From Membranipora membranacea (Eukaryota > Bryozoa > Gymnolaemata > Cheilostomatida > Membraniporidae): a DNA stretch of 64,000 bases. The position numbers and the translations under genes were made by a program. Positions 1 to 11,349 of this stretch are shown here, one piece after another. Under the pieces are notes generated by a model. The model saw only the letters and a program-made list of their open reading frames with translations. It was not told the origin of the DNA and did no database searches. The stretch covers positions 9,610,001-9,674,000 of the forward strand of contig OU612065.1 of assembly GCA_914767715.1 (NCBI GenBank), in the 5' to 3' direction. The first letter of the stretch is position 1. Every line of letters starts with the position of its first letter.

Positions 1-1127
1 TTTGACGGTTTGTAACTCTTTTCTGACTATGATTCCTTGGTTTGGCCCACAACTCTCTCTCTCTCTTGCAAGATTTCATTCACACTTATCGCTCGAAACC
101 ACGACTCTCCAATCATATGGTCTTAACTGATTTAACACCCTATGGAGGATGGAATATGCTCAAGCCATAACACTTTCTTTTACTCTCAAATTGTCCCAAA
201 ATTTTCACAAATCAAGGTATCTTACCAAAATATCGTATAAGTGAATATATGACAATAAAATTGTAAATAAAAACAGTAAATAAAACCAGAACAACCAGCC
301 CATAAATGAATATTTCCAGTAATTTTACATTCAACTCTGCTATTACCTTTTGCATTTTGCAATTTGACCAAGATCATCTAGACAAGATACGCATTTGTGT
401 CTTGTTTATTGCAATTATACTCGGCGTTATGTTATATATCAGTCCCACAGGCGGCAGTACTTTCGTATTTATGTCTCCTTTTTTTCAAACTCCATCATCA
501 TAGTTGACTAAGTAAAAAACTTGGTGTTTGCTATATGTTATTACTCATGATGTATGTACAATCTATTTGGGCCCTTGTTGCAGATTTTTGGAGCGTGAAA
601 TAATGAGTGGTCACTTGTTTACGTATCAGACCAAGGAGTTAGAGAGAACAATATACTATACAATTATTAACGTGACCAATCAGTTGTAAAGGAGTTGCCT
701 CTCCAAAAGTCAGAAGCCAATAACTCCTTGTTGATTGTCCTATAAAAGTTAATAATGCATTCCCTCCCGGATTCTATCAAGGTCATAGCCCAAAATTTAT
801 GCAAGGTTTGAGGAGTACCTCAGACTGCCACAATAATAACGAACAACACGGTGAATGCTATTTTCAAAAGAATTCGCGAATTAGGTCAATATTTTGGACA
901 GGTGATCATAACAAACATAGATTTCAAGTAGATGACATAGAATTGGCCGGCGTGGGAAGGAGTAGACAACTACCACTGTTAAAACATATAATGTATTGAA
1001 CCAGGTACAGGTGATTTAAATATCAGAAGAGTTTGCATTTACACTTGGTATTAAGTTTGAAAGCTAACCTTGGTTCAAAAGGTTCTAAATCTTGATTGAA
1101 ACAGCCCAGGGACTCATTCAATATGTT

Positions 1128-1271
1128 GAGTGAGTTGTCCCCTCTTTCATCAAAACAACCAAATCTATGTCATCCTAAGTAGTGTTATTTTACATAGATT
1201 TGGGGACTTAGTCTTCTCGGCTTGCTTTTTTCTCTGACGAACGAACCGCAGTATCAAACATATCAAACACA
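1128..1271 (+). repeat. Direct repeat copy 1 (pair with 1554-1693)
   Basis: This segment starts with GAGTGAGTTGTCCCCTCTTT and continues through a shared block containing AAATCTATGT, GTGTTATTTTACATAGA, GACTTAGTCT and GGCTTGCTTTTT to TATCAAACA. The same order of blocks recurs 426 bp downstream with scattered substitutions and small indels. It is either a diverged tandem duplication or two copies of a dispersed repeat. The opening string GAGTTGTCCCCTCT also occurs near 10503, inside a COG7 intron, which favours a dispersed family. Confidence 0.75.
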
Positions 1272-1553
1272 GTCTGAATCTTGGATTTACTGCAATTAAT
1301 TCTATTAATTTTTATGTATATGTAGTAAGTCAAGCTCAGGGTTTTGGGGTTTCCAGCTTGTCTCACTATCAAGGAGGATAGGGGGTGTCGCGGGCTGCGA
1401 GGGGAACTGATCCAATGCCTAAATGGCACATATAAAATATTTTTACAGCAATACATTGAGGTTTACATTCATTCGAAAGCTTGTAGTGCTTGATTAATAC
1501 AGAGAGTTGGTCCCTGATTAATACAGACGAGAAGCGCCAAATCGGTTTTTTAT

Positions 1554-1693
1554 GAGTGAGTTGTCCCCTCTTTGAACAAAACACCCAAATCTATGTTATC
1601 CTACGCTGTGTTATTTTACATAGAATTGATGACTTAGTCTACTTGGCTTGCTTTTTCTCCAGATAAAGTGAACAGCTGTATCAAACACATCAA
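1554..1693 (+). repeat. Direct repeat copy 2 (pair with 1128-1271)
   Basis: Second copy of the roughly 145 bp repeat. It matches copy 1 from GAGTGAGTTGTCCCCTCTTT to TATCAAACACATCAAA and differs by substitutions and short indels. It lies in the same orientation, 426 bp away. Confidence 0.75.
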
Positions 1694-2398
1694 AAATATT
1701 GTGAGAGTTCATCCACCACACACTCCTTGAAAATGCCCTCAGCTCATCCATTTTTTTGCCTCAAACCCATCTCTATAGTTTTGCTAGGGAAATAATAATT
1801 ATGAAGGGCTTGCCATAACTCAGTTAGCTGTCACAATCCAATCTGGTTACTTACATTGCATTGAGATTATTTTGTTGCATCGCTCTGCCTAAACCCTATC
1901 CCCCTCCTTGGAAATTGATATCATGCTGTGGATGGGCACACCACGGAAACCAACAACACCTTTCACAGCATATGACTACAAATTCAAACTTGATACAGCA
2001 GGATTCACTCATCAGCTTCATATATCTTCCAAACTGTCACCAAACGATTTCTCCTGAGAAAATATAGAGAACTGAAGCTGATGTTCTGTCTCGTGCTGCC
2101 TTAGATGGTCTCTTGCTAACGTCTCATTAGTATGATATGATGCTAAATCCATTATGGCAGTCAGTCCAACACAAAATCCAATGCTTTTGTGGCAGCTTAT
2201 GTCGCAGTTAAGAATGGGTTTGTCTCTCTTTATCATATACTAATGGGTAATAGGAAAATAAAAATGAATGTTCACTCTTGAAGAGCTTAATTACAAATGA
2301 CATAGAACACAATTTACAACACACCGATGGAGTGAAAGTGAAAGCACTACATGTGCGCAGGGATGCGCTTTCACTTTACCTTTAAATCTGTACTTGAC

Positions 2399-2599
2399 CT
2401 ATATTTTGAATTCTATGTCATTCAGCATGCACCCAATGAAGTACTTGGCAAATTCTTCTGCTATCCAGTCATCATTCAGATAAAATTTCCCACACAAAGA
2501 ATATAAAGCAAATGCCCTTTGAGCATCATTAAATAGAACTGTTACAAACGGATCAAATATATCTTGAATGTGTTCTGCAGGTTGCAGTACTCTAGAATG
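2399..2599 (-). other. Orphan exon-like ORF, family not recognised
   Basis: On the minus strand an acceptor-like CCATTCTAG near 2600 opens a 66-codon frame that ends at a TAG at 2399-2401. The peptide has a non-random look: it contains QDIFDPFVTVLFND, ALYSLCGKFYL and EEFAKYFIGCMLND. I do not recognise the family. No companion exon upstream (higher coordinates) could be found, because a LINE relic begins at 2828. It may be the last exon of a broken gene or a chance ORF. Confidence 0.2.
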
Positions 2600-2827
2600 G
2601 TAAGTAACACATATAAACTCTAACAGTACCCACCACAAACTCTAACGCAGTAACGGTACTCACTAACTAACACTAACAGTTTATACAAACAGTCAGTAGT
2701 CTTCCTATCACCACAATCTTGTTGTAGATGATTTCAGCAATTGGTTTTTCATACTAGATATCCGTTCTCAGTTCAGAAACACGGAAGGGGAAGGGGTGCC
2801 AAACCCTTGGGATTATATCAAAAGTAA

Positions 2828-3545
2828 TTATAAATACTTGTTGGTTTGTGGTGGGTCAATGTAGAGACTCTCAGGTGGCAAAGAGTTAAAGTCGGTACCA
2901 GTTCGGATGAAATAAGAACGCTGGTGATGTTTTGTGGAACAGTGAGGTACCAAGTATTGGTGGTTATGCCTCCTGCTGTTTATTGTTACTTTCGGATGGA
3001 AGTGCTGGAGTGTGTGATTTCGGACCAATTATGATGGATGAGAGTTGAAGATGGTCAGTCTTTGGTGTTCCCTTCGTGCCGCGAGGGTGTCCCAGTCAAG
3101 ATCAGAGAGGAGTTTGGTGATACTGGTCTTCCTGTCTGTGAAATCAGGTGAAATTGATGTTACATGCCATCCGCACTGCGCGTCTTTTTACTGCTTCAAT
3201 ATCCTTTTCTTGGGTTTTACCAAGACAGTCCCATGCAGCCGATGCATATTCAAGTTCTGGTCGAATGAGCTGTTTGTAAGCCATGGTTTCAATATCCTGA
3301 GAAGTAGTCTGGACATTCCTTCATAGGAATCTGAGTCAAAATTGAGCTTTCCCAGTTATTGAAGCGACATGGGAGTTGAATGTTAGACCATCATCTACTA
3401 CTACTCCTAGGTATTTAGTCTCTGATGTTCTTGGTATTGTAGCGTCGTGAATCGATAGTGGGTGAGTAGAAGGTGAGCGCTTGCGTGAGTAGAGTATATG
3501 TTCACACTTTTTGGTACCATCATGTCCATTACCATTGCATTGCAT
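2828..3545 (-). mobile_element. Non-LTR retrotransposon relic, C-terminal end of ORF2
   Basis: Three shifted minus-strand frames together give the end of a LINE reverse transcriptase protein. The block around 3336-3545 reads TKYLGVVVDDGLTFNSHV, the post-catalytic RT/thumb motif. About 3170-3320 reads in another frame ETMAYKQLIRPELEYASAAW, and 2828-3000 reads RTGTDFNSLPPESL, the usual tail motif of CR1/L2-like ORF2 proteins. At least two frameshifts and internal stops make it dead. The catalytic YxDD is not present, so it is 5'-truncated, as is common for LINE insertions. Clade assignment (CR1-like) is an inference from motif style. Confidence 0.75.
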
Positions 3546-4340
3546 AAATTGTCAATGAACTAACCAATTTGCTTGTGCCCCTTCTTGGCATCATCATATC
3601 CAGACCACAGGCCAAAGCAACCAATAAATCCAGTTCTTCTTTTCCTCATTGAGCTAAGGAGTGATGGGTATAACTCCTTGATTATACCAACCGCCCTAGC
3701 CACTGCACTGCAGTGAGTATGTGCAAGTCCTCTAATTCAATTGTCAAGGGCTCAACTCAAACCACTGGATAGTCACTTAAATTTACCAATTGATGAGATG
3801 CTAGTCATGATGATGAAGAAATGGACTGGTCCTGGTATGTAAGTAGGGGAAACTAACATGCACTGTCTGAAATCATAACCAACTCAGAAGAGCTTGTGAT
3901 TAAACCAGAGGATCTCCCTCTCATTGCTACCATTAGTGACCTTAGGTTGCAAGGGGTAGACCGCTAGGGAAAATTTGTGTCAGGGGTCGCAGCCTATATC
4001 AAGTAGCAATAGGCCTTACTATTTGCTTATACCTTTTTCACTGATGGTGGATCAACCAATACACCCTCCCTCGAGGGGAGGGGTACGGCATGCAGAGGCT
4101 GTCGAAGCATTGATTGGCGCAGACCTTCTATGTCTTGCACCAAAAGCATATACAAAATTAATTGTCAATTAATTGAAGTGCGAGTGAAGATAATGAACTG
4201 AATGATACTTGACGTGTAGCCTATCTCCTTTCCATTTCTCAAACTTACCTCCCTGCAGCTGCAGCTGTGAAAAGAAATCATGAATTGTATCTTATTTTGT
4301 TCACATGCCAATATAGACATGCAATGTTTCCATTTTACAG
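3546..4340. other. COG7 upstream region, no recognised element
   Basis: The promoter and the initiator exon of COG7 should lie here or in the LINE-bearing sequence further left. No TATA box or clear 5' exon was identified. An ATG directly followed by GT at 4044-4048 could in principle be a phase-0 initiator exon end, but the donor (GTGGAT) is poor. Confidence 0.4.
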
Positions 4341-5355
4341 GACTATTCAAAATTTCTGGATGATACATTTGACCCAAAGGATTGGATAAATGCTGCATTT
4401 AGATCGAATAAGGATACTGGAGCTACTAACGATGTAAGATAGATAGTCACAATAATAAAGCTTATGCTGTTCCTTCGATTTCGGCCCTCTTTATAGAAAT
4501 AATTTCTTGAACCAAATGATGTGAAAATATCTTCTCAAAACCTCATTTGAGCATTTTATTTGTTTCATTTTGCATTAAAATGAAACAAATAATTCTCGTA
4601 CTATAAATTAACATACGTCATCACTCATTTTACTTGACAGCAATATGCTACAACTCTAGTGATGAAACTTCAACTGCTTGTCCAGGTAAGCTACATGTCT
4701 ATGATAATAATTCCATCAAAGTGCTATTTGTTGTAATGAGCTGTCAATCCTCATGAGTGACTACAAAATTGATATTGAATATCCCGAGTGCATAAAGGCT
4801 GACTATCGTTGAAAAAAAGTATTACCAAATTTGATTTTTTTCATGATGTACCCTTTGATGTTAATGAGGCAGTTTTTTCTTTTGAACTTTTGTCAGACCA
4901 GTCGAGTGTCTAGCAGGAGGGATAACTAACCTGAAAATGCCCAAGGTTGGATGAAGGATATTTTGGACCTACAAAAGATAGTATACCATAAAAAACGAAA
5001 ATTAACTGCCCACTCGGTCTCTCCAGTCAAACCAACTATTGGTATACTACGAGGAAACCTAACATTACACTAAGTGTATGTTTTGTATTGTTTTGTTATG
5101 TACTGTGGTTTGTAGGAAGTGAATAATGTTATTGAGGAGACAAGTCAGGAAGTCGTATCAAACCTTCCACGGGTTTTACGTGATATTGAGGCTATAAAAC
5201 AAGAGGCATCTCTTTTGCAAGAACAGATGAAACACATCAAGCAGGATGTGCAAAAGGTCAGAGCTGGTGACATAACCACTGTGCAGATTAGCAAAATATG
5301 ATAATATTAGTGATTGATACCCTGAAGCTATGGTACTTGTTCGACGTAGTGGATG

Positions 5356-5401
<46 letters not shown>

Positions 5402-8400
5402 AAGAAATTATTTTTCTTGTTGTGTCTTATACCCAGCACATCTGAAACAGCTCATTGTATAGAATATGTAAATGAGTGTATTTTCATTGTAGGTTGAACA
5501 GGACACTAGTCAGTCTATGCAGACTCTGCTTCAGCTTGATACAATAAAATGTAGAATGGAGCAAACATCTGAAGCCCTGCAGGTAACATAGCACCTATTT
5601 TCGCTCTCAGTCAACTTTTCATTACACAGACATTCTCAAAATCAAAGGCAGTTAACTGTAGCATTGGTGAAACATTATAAATATACTGAGTTCCTTGATT
5701 TTAGAGAGCTTTTACTTAGATCTCACATAAACACTCATGTATATTCTGTTATAGCAAGCAGATAACTGGACGGTTTTGTCATCAGAGGTAGAGGATGTTA
5801 TTCAGTCTGGAGATGCTGATCTACTTACTAGTAAACTGGTGGCAATGCAGCAAAGTCTGGTATGTGTCCCAAATGAGTATCACAATATCTTTATGCAAAT
5901 ATAACCCATGACTTGGCCATGAGAAAATAAAATGTTTGCATGGTATTAAAGAAAGTGTATTGAAGAAAAAATAGTTTTCATGTCTCTAGGTGTGAAGATA
6001 TACATATTATGCGTGATCAACAAGCAAGAAAGTTCTCAAGAATTTTTTTCAATGTTTAGATAGTTTTGCCTGTATCAGAAATTTGATATATTACTTTACT
6101 CTATTAATAGTGACTAACATCTTGTGTTTAATCGTTACAGACACTTCTGGCTAATGTTCCGGATTATGACGACAGATGTCAGCATCTTGAAGCTCTGAAG
6201 AATCGCCTGGAAACATTGGTGACTCCAAATATTATAAACGCACTGACCAACAACTCTCAAGGTTTGTTAAATGATATCTTCATAACTGAAATTATGGCAT
6301 CTATGCATCTCATGTTGACCGGCGATGTAATATGTTGGATCGCATCCCTGTGAATGTGCAGCCCTGCCACACCAACAATTTAGCAGGGCTATACATAATG
6401 CTTTAGGGCATGCCAACAACAAATGCGTAATCAATGTAGTGCTGTATCCCTGATATAAAAGCGCTTAAACTAGCGTAATTGAATAAAAAAGGTAATTGCA
6501 ATTATCACCATTGTTCGGTAGAGTCAAACAGTTAGCATGATGAAATGGCAACTTTCTAGACTTGAATATGATTGGTTCATTGCTGAACCTTTTTCACATT
6601 CGATTATCTATAATAAGTTTCCAATGATTTCTACAATTTGTTGTCATAAAATTGTTTCAGAGACAACTCACAAATATGTGAAGATGTTTGAGTCTATTCA
6701 GCGGTTGCCTCAGATGAATCGATACTATGAGCATTTCCACAAGTCTGACATAAGTAAGAGTTGGAATGAGTTACAAGAGAGAGAAGATAAGACTCTACCT
6801 CAGATCCTGTCTCTGTTTTATGATACTCTGATCTCTACGTTCCATACCCAGGTAAGTGGTTGTGACATCAGTGTTATTAAAAGAAACGAGGTAATGTCCA
6901 ATAGTCTCTTTTTTTCGACCTTATGTTAGTAGTAGTGGTGGCGGTGGTGGTGGTAGTTGAACTTGAATATTAGAATAGTTTGAGTTAAAGACTGAACTGT
7001 GTCATGCTGTTATGTTTTGATTGTATTTTTTATGCTGGTACATATGGGATGTATTTTGACAGGTATCATGGTGCAGTGCTGTGTTTGATGAGCCTGTACA
7101 AGCTGTATGTAATATGGTCTCAGCTGCTCTACAATCTTTAGATAAGAATATAGCTTCAGCTTTCTCTCAGTACCTGGAGACTCAGGATAATGTTCTCTCT
7201 TCTATAACTGAACTCAAACAGGTCAGTTACATATGGGTGTTTTGTGTTTGGTATTATCTTGATAACACGGTTGCCTTTATAAAATATTTATAAATGGTCT
7301 TGTTATAAATGCAGATTAATGAATCCCAATCATAAAGTATATCTCCTATTCCATATGAGATTACATTTGACAATTCACAGCTGCATGCAACAAATAATAT
7401 AAGCTATTTTTATTATTGTTATACAGGTTACAGACCGTTTTGCAAAAAGTCTAGAGAAAGCATTGATGGAGAGATTAGGCAGTGAGAAATCTGATAGAGA
7501 ATACATCAAACAGCTAGCTACGGTGACATATGAGCCTTACATTCCATACAACAAGGAATACGCTAAACTCGAGAGTCATTACATCAATGAACAACTGAAC
7601 AACATTGAAATGGTAGGTAAAGGACTGGACCTGACCGCTTCTTGTAATTAGATTGAATCTTTTGAATCAAACTGGAGCTCTCAGTGTACCGCACAATGTT
7701 AAAAACTGATTATCTCACTCCCCTCATCTCTGCTTGTTATTTTTATCAATATGATACACTTTTGGTGCCACACATATCACAGGTAGTGGGTAGTCAAAAG
7801 GATTATTTTGTATGATAGAAGATGACTTGTGTCGAATCCCTTTTTACCAATGAACTAATGGATATTACTGTGTGTTTGTGTGGTTGTTCTTGTGGCCACT
7901 CTGCCGTTATGTACATCATATTTTCGTTCGACCCAGCTTGACGTAGTTCTGAGGTAGGCTACAGTGACATCTGTGCGGACCCTACTAAGTGGTAAGTGGA
8001 CCAGCTAGTCCCATCCATAACGTAGGACTGTAATGGAACTCATTAAAACATTATCTTTGTATTCACTACAGGAGGACAGAAGATTTATAGATACCAGTAT
8101 CAATAAGCTATCTACTTCTGTATCAAAGGTGTTCAAAATAGCCAAGTCAGTAGACGACAGGTGCCATCTGCTGACAGGCGGTGTTGGCTATCTGTCAATA
8201 AATGACATATTCAAACAATACTTCACCAACTACAGTAATGAGGTAAGCTCTAACAACTATAGAGATGGTCCGGTCAGGTCAGTCTTCTAAAAAAGTGAAT
8301 ATTAAATAATATTAAAGGCTGAACCTAAATATCTCAATATCCTGTCTGATTTAAAAGCACAAAAAGTTTGTTCTATAAACCCATATTTTGATAAGATGAT

Positions 8401-10873
8401 TCTCAAGCCTCTAAAAAACTCGGATAATGGTATGTTGAAAATCAGCATTCATCATATTATCTTGTTTTAGGTGAGAAGGATTTTAGTGAACTTTGGTGAG
8501 AAGTTTAAGAGTCACTTAGGAGATGACCAGGTTGAAGTTGACAGCTGGACTATGTTCTCATATTCTCTACAGATCATACAGATAACTGGTAAGTCTCTAT
8601 CAGATAGACCTCATATATAGTACTGAGAATCTGACTATTGTGGTAAATTATGTTACGGAAACTTTAGTTTGAAGCTCAATCACTTTATTGAATGGAAGGT
8701 GCGGACCATAGAAATCCTATTATATTTTGCTGTTTGGCTGGTGGTACAATGTAATGGCAATTTTAATGATCGATTGCAGGTGAGATTATTATGGAGATAG
8801 AAGAGCTAGATTGTCTAGTTGTAGCTAATGTACTGGAGGCAACTGATCAACTGTACTCGTAAGTTACGTACGTGCATTCAAATGACCACTTGCATACCAT
8901 AAACTATAATTTCAGATCATATCTTACCTCATTCCAAAAATAATTGAATTAATGATCGTCTTTCAGGACAGCAGTGAGTCCATTGACAGATTTCCGTCTT
9001 GTATACATCACATTGCCAAGTCAAGCTAGTCTGCTGGAGTCGTTACGTGATTCTGTAAACGAAAAGCAGACAATATTACTCTCATCTCTGAAGTTACTGC
9101 GATCACTCTCAGAACAAGCTCATAAACTAGCCTTTGACTCTGTTTTCTCTCAAATCGCTAACCATCTTCACTCACTCTCAGAGTCTGAGGTATATTGTCT
9201 TATATTCATGAAACGTTTAGCGCTTTTTTTCTGGAATACCTTTACCCCGTGTTGAATTTTTATGTGTAAGGTTGTGATTGAAGAAGGTGAAAACTTGCAC
9301 TGTCAGAATGGAACTATCCAAAAAAAAAGTTTATTTATAATTCATATTTCTCTTCCGGAATGACACAGATCACTACTGAGAGTTTTGTATGACTGTTATA
9401 TTATGGGTTTATTAACTTAAGGTGTGGATGTCTAAAAGTGCTGGAGGGGCGCTTACTGCTGATTTACCCACCTTCAGTCTATCACCTCAGGAATACATCA
9501 CACAGGTAAGCTGTCGTCACACAGGTCTATAAAACTGACTCTGGATATAGCCTTATATAAATGGATGAAATCACTTATTCTATACCAATCACTGTGCCTG
9601 TAGAAAAATATATGATTGGTATTGAAAACCCTCTCATGCACAATATATGTGAAGTAGAATCAAAATTTTTGATTCCAGTTCTTTAATAATGATGGTAAAA
9701 TTGATGCAGATGGAAGAGATAGATTTACCTCAGCATCTATCTGTTTTATGAATTGAATACTCACCGCTATTTTGGTTCAAAATCTAATGTTAACTCAAGC
9801 ATTGGATGGCGCCTGAAAACTTTCGCAGTAATCGGGACTCAACATTTTCTCAACTGAGTTGACTTTTAATTGTTATGATAATTGGCATTTTCACCATTAT
9901 GTTTCCAGATAGGACAATATATTATGACTCTCCCTCAATACTTGGATCCATTCACAAGTGAAAGTCAAGACGGGACAGACTCACAACAGGCAGATAATGC
10001 TGCCATCACCGTGGCAGTTAAATACGGGCGCCTACCTTATACTAAACTGCAAGGTATGGTCTTTCATATCTGGAAGTATTTATCATCATGATTTGGTCTG
10101 ATTCTAATTTGTCCGCTCTGTTTTCATGAACACCCAAATGGAGACACCTCTCAATCTCACTATGAATTTGTTGATTTATTATGAGATTACAATGATCCCT
10201 TGTTACAGACCGAGAAGGTGAACATTTGGATAGTGTATGGTTAGAGTCCATATCCAGAGCATCCATGTATACTTACTGTGAGGAAATTCAGAGAATACCT
10301 GAAGTGACGGCACATGCTACAAAACAACTCATCACAGATATAGGTATGTTGGAGATAATACACCATCAATAAATACTTACCTTATCTTATCACTTATGAT
10401 CAGTTGCCAGAATAGATTCACCATGAATAGTTAGATACGCGTGTGGTCGGCTGTGACTTTGCTCATAATTTTTAACGCATAGCCTCGATCATAGTTGGAA
10501 GCGAGTTGTCCCCTCTCAAAGCTACGCAAACAAATTTTGAGAGGAGGCAAATCTTGCCACTACTTCGGTGTCCTTACAATCTTCATTCTATGCCAAAATA
10601 ACAAGAAAGTTGTTGAGACAGGTAACCCTGGTCCCTGCTCCGAAACTGTTCATGCGGTGTATGATTGATATATTGACCATTATGCAATGTATCTTCTTTT
10701 TAGATTATCTGATCAATGTTTTGGATGATCTGGGATTGTCTCCTATTGAACAACTGACCAACATTACATCACTTCTGAAAGCTAATCCAGCCGACTACCC
10801 TGCAGTCAGTGAGAACATGCCCAGAGCTCTGTCCTCAACAATCCAGACAATGAGGAACCTCAACCTCTCATAA
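4341..10873 (+). CDS. COG7: Conserved oligomeric Golgi complex subunit 7
   Basis: COG7 belongs to lobe B of the COG tethering complex, which docks retrograde intra-Golgi vesicles and keeps glycosylation enzymes in place. Seventeen coding exons, all phases consistent: 4341-4433, 4641-4685, 5116-5256, 5493-5582, 5755-5859, 6141-6261, 6661-6851, 7063-7221, 7427-7612, 8072-8242, 8471-8588, 8780-8858, 8967-9189, 9422-9505, 9909-10053, 10209-10343, 10704-10873. They encode about 751 residues, against about 770 for the human protein. The N terminus (DYSKFLDDTFD, DWINAAFR), the early coiled coil (LPRVLRDIEAIKQEA) and the C terminus (DYLINVLDDLGL, MRNLNL) align end to end with known COG7. The initiator ATG is missing from the first recognised exon: 4341 opens at the second residue right after an AG acceptor, so the start must come from an upstream exon. 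Confidence 0.93.
4556..4592. repeat. Hairpin in COG7 intron 1, 16-bp perfect arms
   Basis: Arms TTATTTGTTTCATTTT (4556-4571) and its exact reverse complement (4577-4592) surround a 5-base loop. It lies between coding exons 1 and 2. No flanking direct repeat is visible. Confidence 0.85.
5360..5398. repeat. (TA)n microsatellite
   Basis: A run of alternating T and A of nearly 40 bases within COG7 intron 3. The exact length could be affected by assembly. Confidence 0.95.
6929..6957 (+). repeat. (GTG)n-like trinucleotide tract
   Basis: A short imperfect GTG/GTA repeat tract in the COG7 intron after exon 7. Confidence 0.8.
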
Positions 10874-11349
10874 ATATCATCTCCATCATTTTATTTATTT
10901 GATAATAAGTATGAAATAATCATCTTTTTTCAAAAGCAATAATGAATATATGAATAGCAATGTTAACTACGATAACATTAAATGCTAGCCGCCATCACTG
11001 TATTGAACTAGTGAACTGAGTTATCTATATTGAAGAGCATGATGGTTTTGGGATAATAATTGTTGCTCTTCATAACTCCATGGCAAAAAAATGCTACAAA
11101 ACTAATTTTCTTTTCTTCTCAAAAAATAAAATTTCTGTTTTAAATATATTATAATAATGGGTTATTTAAAAACTCTGCTTTCTGTAGTCCTTCTGTTAAT
11201 ATAAGTTTACCTCTCTTTAGTCATAATCCCAGGGCTAAATCAGAACATGCGTGATAATAAGGTCATCAAACATAAAAAAAATTATAGGGAATTCTGATCA
11301 ATCACAGTCTGGGGTTTGGAAGATAAGAAGCGCCAGCATCAGTATAGGA
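10874..11349. other. Convergent intergenic gap with COG7 3' UTR
   Basis: Only 476 bp separate the stop codons of the convergent COG7 (+) and MTMR (-) genes. An AATAAA at 11125-11130 is a candidate COG7 polyadenylation signal. The minus-strand transcript would need a signal further left, so the two 3' UTRs may overlap. Confidence 0.5.

Larger units (their letters stand above)
1..2398. other. Intergenic, repeat-bearing, no supported gene
   Basis: No open frame here has both protein-like composition and plausible splice sites. The stretch holds a diverged direct duplication of about 145 bp (see 1128-1271 and 1554-1693). Around 2070-2130 one forward frame has a short retroelement-like string (EADVLSR) interrupted by stops. 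That is too little to call an element. Confidence 0.6.

Noticed and set aside
1861-2236. Possible Ty3/gypsy RNase H end (EADVLSR) near 2074-2094
   Set aside because: Only seven residues match, stops lie on both sides, and no integrase, protease or LTR is visible.
5176-5439. Minus-strand ORF with a YIYIYI run
   Set aside because: Translation of the TA microsatellite and antisense COG7 exon 3.
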